A stretch of DNA of 28,670 nucleotides from JAWXBK01 sp040878185 (GTDB taxonomy: Bacteria; Pseudomonadota; Alphaproteobacteria; Dongiales; Dongiaceae), in assembly GCA_040878185.1 (NCBI GenBank), contig JBBDMS010000024.1, forward strand, positions 1 to 28,670, in the 5' to 3' direction. Numbering within the stretch: position 1 is the first letter of the stretch; the number at the start of each line of letters is the position of its first letter. The notes under the pieces are model-generated. The model was not told the origin of the DNA. It was given only the letters and a program-made list of their open reading frames with translations, and did no database searches. A program made the translations under genes and the position numbers. Positions 24,999 through 28,670 of the stretch are shown piece by piece.

Positions 24999-25379
24999 TC
25001 AGGCGGTCTCCTCGCGTTCCCGGACCACAACCGTCAGGTTGCTCCAGTATTTCTGCACGTACGACACCCGACCCCGGGCCCGCGGATGAAAGCGCCACAT
25101 CGAGAACGCGCGACCGACCGAGGCTTCGGCCACATAGAGCCGGTCGACGTCGAGCTGGTGGTTGTTTTCCGCATTCGCCACCGCCGACTGCAGAACCTTC
25201 CTCACTTCGACCGCGATGCGGCGCTTCGAGAAGGTCAGCTCGTTGAGCGCGCTCTGCACTGCCATACCGCGGATCTGCTCCGCGACGAGGTTGAGCTTGC
25301 GCGGGCTGGTGCGCACGACTCGTGCGACCGCCATTGCTTCGTTGTCTGCCGCGCGACGCGGTGCTGACTTCTTGCCCAT
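24999..25379 (-). CDS. rplV: 50S ribosomal protein L22 (uL22)
   Basis: A 126-residue L22 with VVRTSPRKLNLVAEQIRGMAVQSALNELTFSKRR, VLQSAVANAENNHQLDVDRLYVAEASVGRAFSMWRFHPRARGRV. Its beta-hairpin lines the exit tunnel, where macrolide-resistance changes map in other bacteria. A basic N-terminal extension of about 15 residues precedes the fold. The start (ATG 25379) lies 10 bp after rpsS. Confidence 0.97.
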   Translation of the reverse strand: MGKKSAPRRAADNEAMAVARVVRTSPRKLNLVAEQIRGMAVQSALNELTFSKRRIAVEVRKVLQSAVANAENNHQLDVDRLYVAEASVGRAFSMWRFHPRARGRVSYVQKYWSNLTVVVREREETA

Positions 25380-25389
25380 CTTCCGATCC

Positions 25390-25668
25390 TCAGGCCTTCT
25401 TGACCTTCTTGTCGGCGGAGTGACCGGTGAAGGTACGCGTCGGCGAGAACTCGCCGAACTTGTGCCCCACCATGTTCTCGGTCACCAGCACCGGCAGAAA
25501 CTTGTGTCCGTTGTAGACGCCGAACGTGAGGCCTACGAACTGCGGCAAAATGGTCGAACGTCGCGACCAGATCTTGATGACCTCGTTGCGACCGGAGCCG
25601 CGCGACGTTTCCGCCTTCTTCAGCAGATAACCGTCGATGAACGGGCCTTTTGATACTGAACGAGCCAC
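25390..25668 (-). CDS. rpsS: 30S ribosomal protein S19 (uS19)
   Basis: From GTG 25668 the protein is 92 residues, MARSVSKGPFIDGYLLKKAETSRGSGRNEVIKIWSRRSTILPQFVGLTFGVYNGHKFLPVLVTENMVGHKFGEFSPTRTF. GGAAGGAG-type purines precede the GTG. S19 is in the 30S head and contacts S13. The extra residues upstream in the open frame belong to the spacer and end of rplB. Confidence 0.97.
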   Translation of the reverse strand: MARSVSKGPFIDGYLLKKAETSRGSGRNEVIKIWSRRSTILPQFVGLTFGVYNGHKFLPVLVTENMVGHKFGEFSPTRTFTGHSADKKVKKA

Positions 25669-25690
25669 GGTGTCTACGCTCCTTCCAGCG

Positions 25691-26521
25691 TCAATTCTTT
25701 TTGCGACGACGGCGGACAATCATGCCGTCCGTCTTCTTGTTCTGGCGCGTGCGCTTGCCCTTGGTCGGCTTGCCCCACGGTGTCACCGGGTGACGGCCGC
25801 CCGAGGTACGGCCTTCGCCGCCGCCATGCGGGTGATCGATCGGGTTCATCGCAACGCCGCGCACATGCGGCCTGCGACCGAGCCAGCGACTGCGACCGGC
25901 CTTGCCCAGGCTTTCGTTCTGCCGGTCCGGATTCGAAACCGCACCGATCGTCGCCATGCACTCGCCGCGCACCTTGCGGACTTCGCCCGAGGTCATGCGC
26001 AAGAGCGCGTAACCCTGGTCGCGTCCGACGAGCTGCACGTAGGTGCCGGCCGACCGGGCGAACTGGCCGCCCGCACCGGGACGCAGCTCCACATTGTGGA
26101 CGATCGTGCCCACCGGAATGCTCTTCAGCGGCATCGCATTGCCTGGCTTGATGTCGGCGCGTTCGCCCGACATCACCTTGTCGCCGGCCTTGAGGCGCTG
26201 CGGTGCGAGAATATAGCTCTGCTCGCCGTCCTCGTAGCGGATCAGCGCGATAAACGCGGTCCGGTTCGGGTCGTATTCGAGCCGCTCCACCGTCGCAACG
26301 ACGTCGTACTTGCGGCGCTTGAAATCGACCTTGCGATAGCGCCGCTTGTGCCCGCCGCCCCGCTGATACGAGGTGATATGGCCATGATTGTTGCGGCCGC
26401 CGGTGCTGGTCAGACCTTCGGTCAGCGCCTTGACGGGCTTGCCCTTGTACAGCTCGCTCCGGTCCACGAGGACCAGCTGGCGGGTGCCGGGCGTGACCGG
26501 CCTGTGTGTTTTCAGTGCCAT
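25691..26521 (-). CDS. rplB: 50S ribosomal protein L2 (uL2)
   Basis: A 276-residue L2. The RNA-binding core (KPVKALTEGLTSTGGRNNHGHITSYQRGGGHKRRYRKVDFKR) and the C-terminal loop near the peptidyl transferase centre (RGVAMNPIDHPHGGGEGRTSGGRHPVTPWGKPTKGKRTR) are complete, including the essential histidine of HPHGGGEG. L2 is required for subunit association. 22 bp separate it from rpsS. Confidence 0.98.
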   Translation of the reverse strand: MALKTHRPVTPGTRQLVLVDRSELYKGKPVKALTEGLTSTGGRNNHGHITSYQRGGGHKRRYRKVDFKRRKYDVVATVERLEYDPNRTAFIALIRYEDGEQSYILAPQRLKAGDKVMSGERADIKPGNAMPLKSIPVGTIVHNVELRPGAGGQFARSAGTYVQLVGRDQGYALLRMTSGEVRKVRGECMATIGAVSNPDRQNESLGKAGRSRWLGRRPHVRGVAMNPIDHPHGGGEGRTSGGRHPVTPWGKPTKGKRTRQNKKTDGMIVRRRRKKN

Positions 26522-26537
26522 CGTACCAATCTCTCCG

Positions 26538-26852
26538 TCACACGCCCGTCGTCACGTCGATGCTCTGGCCTTCCGCCAGAGTCACCATGGCTTTCTTGGT
26601 GTCCGACCGCCGCCCGAGCTGCCCGCGAAACCGCTTGAGCTTGCCCTTGGTCCGGATCGTGTTCACCGCGAGCACCTTGACGCTGAAGATACCTTCGACC
26701 GCCGCCTTGATCTCCGGCTTGCTCGCATCGAGCGGCACGCGGAAGACCACCTGATTGAACTGCGATGCCATGGTCGACTTTTCGGTCACCACCGGCGAGC
26801 GCACCAGGTCGTACATGCGTTCCTTCGAGAGCGTCATTGCTGGCTTTTTCAT
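26538..26852 (-). CDS. rplW: 50S ribosomal protein L23 (uL23)
   Basis: A 104-residue L23 with RMYDLVRSPVVTEKSTMASQFNQVVFRVPLDASKPEIKAAVEGIFSVKVLAVNTIRTKGKLKRFRG. L23 is the docking site for trigger factor, SRP and SecY at the exit tunnel. ATG 26852 has GGAG 6 bases upstream and is preferred; the methionine at residue 6 is an alternative. Confidence 0.97.
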   Translation of the reverse strand: MKKPAMTLSKERMYDLVRSPVVTEKSTMASQFNQVVFRVPLDASKPEIKAAVEGIFSVKVLAVNTIRTKGKLKRFRGQLGRRSDTKKAMVTLAEGQSIDVTTGV

Positions 26853-26862
26853 CGCACGCTCC

Positions 26863-27483
26863 CTATTTCAGCCGCGATTCGAGATGCTCGACCGCGGAGC
26901 GGCTGAGCACCAGCGTGTCGTGGCGCAGAATGTCGTAAACGTTGGCACCCTGCTGCGGCAGCAGATCGATCCCCGGCAGATTGGCGATCGCCTGCTGCAG
27001 CTTGGTGTCGACCTCCGGCCCGTCGATCAGCAGCACCGTGCCCCAACCGAGCTTCGCGAGCTGATCGGCGACCGTGCGGGTCTTGCCGTCGCTGCTGGTC
27101 AGCGCATCGACGACGACCAGCTTGCCGTCGGCCTGCTTCGCGGACAGCGCCGTCTTGAGCGCGAGCCGCCGGACCTTCTTCGTCAGGCCATGTTCATGCG
27201 AGCGCACGACCGGACCGAAGATCACCGCGCCGCCGCGGAACTGCGGCGAGCGCAGGCTGCCCTGACGGGCGTGACCGGTGCCCTTCTGTTTCCACGGCTT
27301 GCGGGTCGTGCCGCTGATGTCGCTGATGCCCTTGGTCTTGTGCGTACCGGCGCGCCGCTTCGCGAGCTGCCAGTTGACCATGCGCGCAAGAATGTCGCGA
27401 CGGATCGTCACGCCGAACACGTCGTCCGACAGATCGATATCGCCGACCTTCTTGCTTTCGAGCGATGTAACCTCACACTTCAT
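26863..27483 (-). CDS. rplD: 50S ribosomal protein L4 (uL4)
   Basis: A 206-residue L4 with MVNWQLAKRRAGTHKTKGISDISGTTRKPWKQKGTGHARQGSLRSPQFRGGAVIFGP, the tunnel-lining loop. In E. coli L4 represses its own S10 operon through the leader upstream of rpsJ; that leader is outside this window, and here a tuf gene precedes rpsJ. It starts 5 bp after the rplC stop codon. Confidence 0.98.
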   Translation of the reverse strand: MKCEVTSLESKKVGDIDLSDDVFGVTIRRDILARMVNWQLAKRRAGTHKTKGISDISGTTRKPWKQKGTGHARQGSLRSPQFRGGAVIFGPVVRSHEHGLTKKVRRLALKTALSAKQADGKLVVVDALTSSDGKTRTVADQLAKLGWGTVLLIDGPEVDTKLQQAIANLPGIDLLPQQGANVYDILRHDTLVLSRSAVEHLESRLK

Positions 27484-27488
27484 CGCCG

Positions 27489-28253
27489 CTATTCCTTCCC
27501 GCTTTCATCGCCGGCCGCGCCCGAATCGGCCGCCGAGTCGGTCGCCGTATCGGCCGCTGCCTCGGATGCAGCCGCCGCACCGCCGCGCAATGCAGCGGGG
27601 AAAGGCAGATTATCCGGCGCCTTACGCTTCACCGCGTCGCGCACCATCACAAAACCACCCTCGGCACCCGGCACCGCGCCGCGCACCAGGATCAGCCCGC
27701 GTTCCATGTCCGTGCTCACGATGCGCAGGTTCTGTACCGTCACGCGGCGATCGCCCATGTGGCCAGCCATCTTCTTGTTCTTGAAGACGCGGCCGGGATC
27801 CTGCCGGTTGCCGGTCGAACCGTGGCTGCGGTGCGAGACCGACACGCCGTGCGTCGCACGCAGACCGCCGAAATTCCAGCGCTTCATCGGACCGGCGAAG
27901 CCCTTGCCGATACTCGTGCCGGTCACGTCGACGAACTGGCCGGGCACGAAATGCTCGACCGTGATCTCAGCACCGATATCGAGCAGCGCGTCGTCGCCGA
28001 CGCGGAACTCGACGAGCTTCGTCTTCGGCTCGACGTTGGCCTTGGCAAAATGGCCGCGCATCGGCTTCGACACATTGCGCACCTTGCGCTTGCCGATACC
28101 GACCTGGACCGCGGAATAGCCATGGCTGTCGGCCTTGCGGACGTCGACCACCTGGCAGTTCTCTACCTTGAGCACCGTAACCGGCACATGCTCGCCCGCG
28201 TCGTTGAAGACGCGGGTCATGCCCAGTTTCTGTGCGAGGATGCCCGAACGCAT
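27489..28253 (-). CDS. rplC: 50S ribosomal protein L3 (uL3) with acidic C-terminal tail
   Basis: A 254-residue L3 with MRSGILAQKLGMTRVFNDAGEHVPVTVLKVENCQVV and the 23S-binding loop HGVSVSHRSHGSTGNRQDPGRVFKNKKMAGHMGDRRVTVQNL. The glutamine of GNRQ corresponds to the residue methylated by PrmB in E. coli. The normal fold ends near residue 223. A further 31 residues of mostly Ala, Asp, Glu, Ser and Gly follow, with no basic residue until the penultimate lysine. This tail is longer than the E. coli protein (209 residues); extended L3 tails occur in alphaproteobacteria. Confidence 0.97.
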   Translation of the reverse strand: MRSGILAQKLGMTRVFNDAGEHVPVTVLKVENCQVVDVRKADSHGYSAVQVGIGKRKVRNVSKPMRGHFAKANVEPKTKLVEFRVGDDALLDIGAEITVEHFVPGQFVDVTGTSIGKGFAGPMKRWNFGGLRATHGVSVSHRSHGSTGNRQDPGRVFKNKKMAGHMGDRRVTVQNLRIVSTDMERGLILVRGAVPGAEGGFVMVRDAVKRKAPDNLPFPAALRGGAAAASEAAADTATDSAADSGAAGDESGKE

Positions 28254-28263
28254 GACCTGATCC

Positions 28264-28578
28264 TCAACCCTTCAACTTGATCTCGACGTCGACGCCGGCG
28301 GCCAGCTCGAGCTTCATCAGCGCGTCTACCGTTTGCGGCGTCGGGTCCACGATATCGAGCAACCGCTTGTGGGTGCGGATCTCGAACTGTTCCCGGCTCT
28401 TCTTGTCGACGTGCGGGCCACGCAGCACCGTGAAGCGCTCGAACCGCGTCGGCAGCGGGATCGGGCCACGCACCCGCGCACCCGTCCGCTTCGCCGTGCT
28501 CACGATCTCGCCAGTCGACTGATCGAGGACGCGGTGATCGAACGCTTTCAAACGAATGCGGATGTTCTGATTATCCAT
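28264..28578 (-). CDS. rpsJ: 30S ribosomal protein S10 / NusE (uS10)
   Basis: A 104-residue S10 (IRIRLKAFDHRVLDQSTGEIVSTAKRTGARVRGPIPLPTRFERFTVLRGPHVDKKSREQFEIRTHKRLLDIVDPTPQTVDALMKLELAAGVDVEIKL). It is also NusE, the NusB partner in antitermination. The ATG at 28578 follows the tuf stop by 36 bp; no promoter stands out in that spacer, so it is probably cotranscribed with tuf. A short GTCG-TTC-CGAC hairpin is present at 28605-28615. Confidence 0.98.
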   Translation of the reverse strand: MDNQNIRIRLKAFDHRVLDQSTGEIVSTAKRTGARVRGPIPLPTRFERFTVLRGPHVDKKSREQFEIRTHKRLLDIVDPTPQTVDALMKLELAAGVDVEIKLKG

Positions 28579-28614
28579 GACCCACGTCCTCGTTAATTCT
28601 GCCGGTCGTTCCGA

Positions 28615-28670
28615 CTATTCGATGATGGAAGCGACGACGCCGGCACCGACGGTGCGGCCGCCTTCGCGGA
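28615..28670 (-). CDS. tuf: elongation factor Tu, C-terminal end only
   Basis: The minus strand at the right edge reads REGGRTVGAGVVASIIE followed by TAG (28615-28617). This is the C-terminal end of EF-Tu, whose family ends in REGGRTVGAGVV. Only 17 residues lie in the window. Its place directly upstream of rpsJ is normal for alphaproteobacteria and suggests cotranscription with the S10 cluster. Confidence 0.93.
   Translation of the reverse strand, partial: REGGRTVGAGVVASIIE

Noticed and set aside
23780..25246. 488-residue plus-strand open frame opposite rpmC to rplV
   Set aside because: It lies antisense to four certain ribosomal protein genes and has low-complexity, non-protein-like composition.
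28605..28615. Short hairpin between tuf and rpsJ as terminator
   Set aside because: Only 4 bp of stem and no T-run; such short repeats are expected by chance in GC-rich DNA.

Overview
The window is about 28.7 kb of GC-rich chromosomal DNA from a bacterium that I read as an alphaproteobacterium. The evidence is adk sitting between secY and rpsM in the ribosomal cluster, an ATP12-type F1-ATPase chaperone, a zinc-free long S14, and the chain Do-protease / rarA / crcB / pseudouridine synthase / HAD phosphatase / ATP12 directly after rplQ. The genus cannot be read from the sequence. Every protein gene except lipB is on the minus strand, so transcription runs from high to low coordinates. No stretch longer than about 150 bases lacks a gene. 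I see no mobile element, CRISPR array or rRNA.

Layout, following transcription. (1) 28670 to 17068: the 3' end of an EF-Tu gene, then a complete S10-spc cluster (rpsJ, rplC, rplD, rplW, rplB, rpsS, rplV, rpsC, rplP, rpmC, rpsQ, rplN, rplX, rplE, rpsN, rpsH, rplF, rplR, rpsE, rpmD, rplO, secY, adk). (2) 17063 to 14461: the alpha operon rpsM-rpsK-rpoA-rplQ. A strong-looking sigma70-type promoter (TTGACC-16-TAGAAT) begins just after the adk stop codon. The leaders of rpoA and rplQ hold well-formed stem-loops without U-runs. (3) 14356 to 6746: a tightly coupled seven-gene run of envelope protease (degP), rarA, the fluoride channel crcB, a RluA-family pseudouridine synthase, a HAD phosphatase, an AsmA-family protein and the ATP12 chaperone. 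(4) 6664 to 824: propionyl-CoA carboxylase genes pccB and pccA, separated by three SAM-methyltransferase-like genes, with an acylphosphatase translationally coupled to pccA. An 18-bp direct repeat resembling a Pho box precedes pccB. (5) 842 to 1: lipB on the plus strand, overlapping acyP tail to tail, and a divergent tRNA-Leu(GAG) cut off by the window edge.

What is ordinary: the ribosomal and alpha operons and the rarA/crcB neighbourhood are textbook. What deserves a second look: the three methyltransferase-like genes inside the pcc cluster (two are tandem paralogs without a classical SAM motif I), the direct-repeat operator before pccB, the structured leaders in the alpha operon, and two genes (lipB and ATP12) whose conserved N-termini have no suitable ATG/GTG/TTG start. 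I found no clear novel defence or mobile system.
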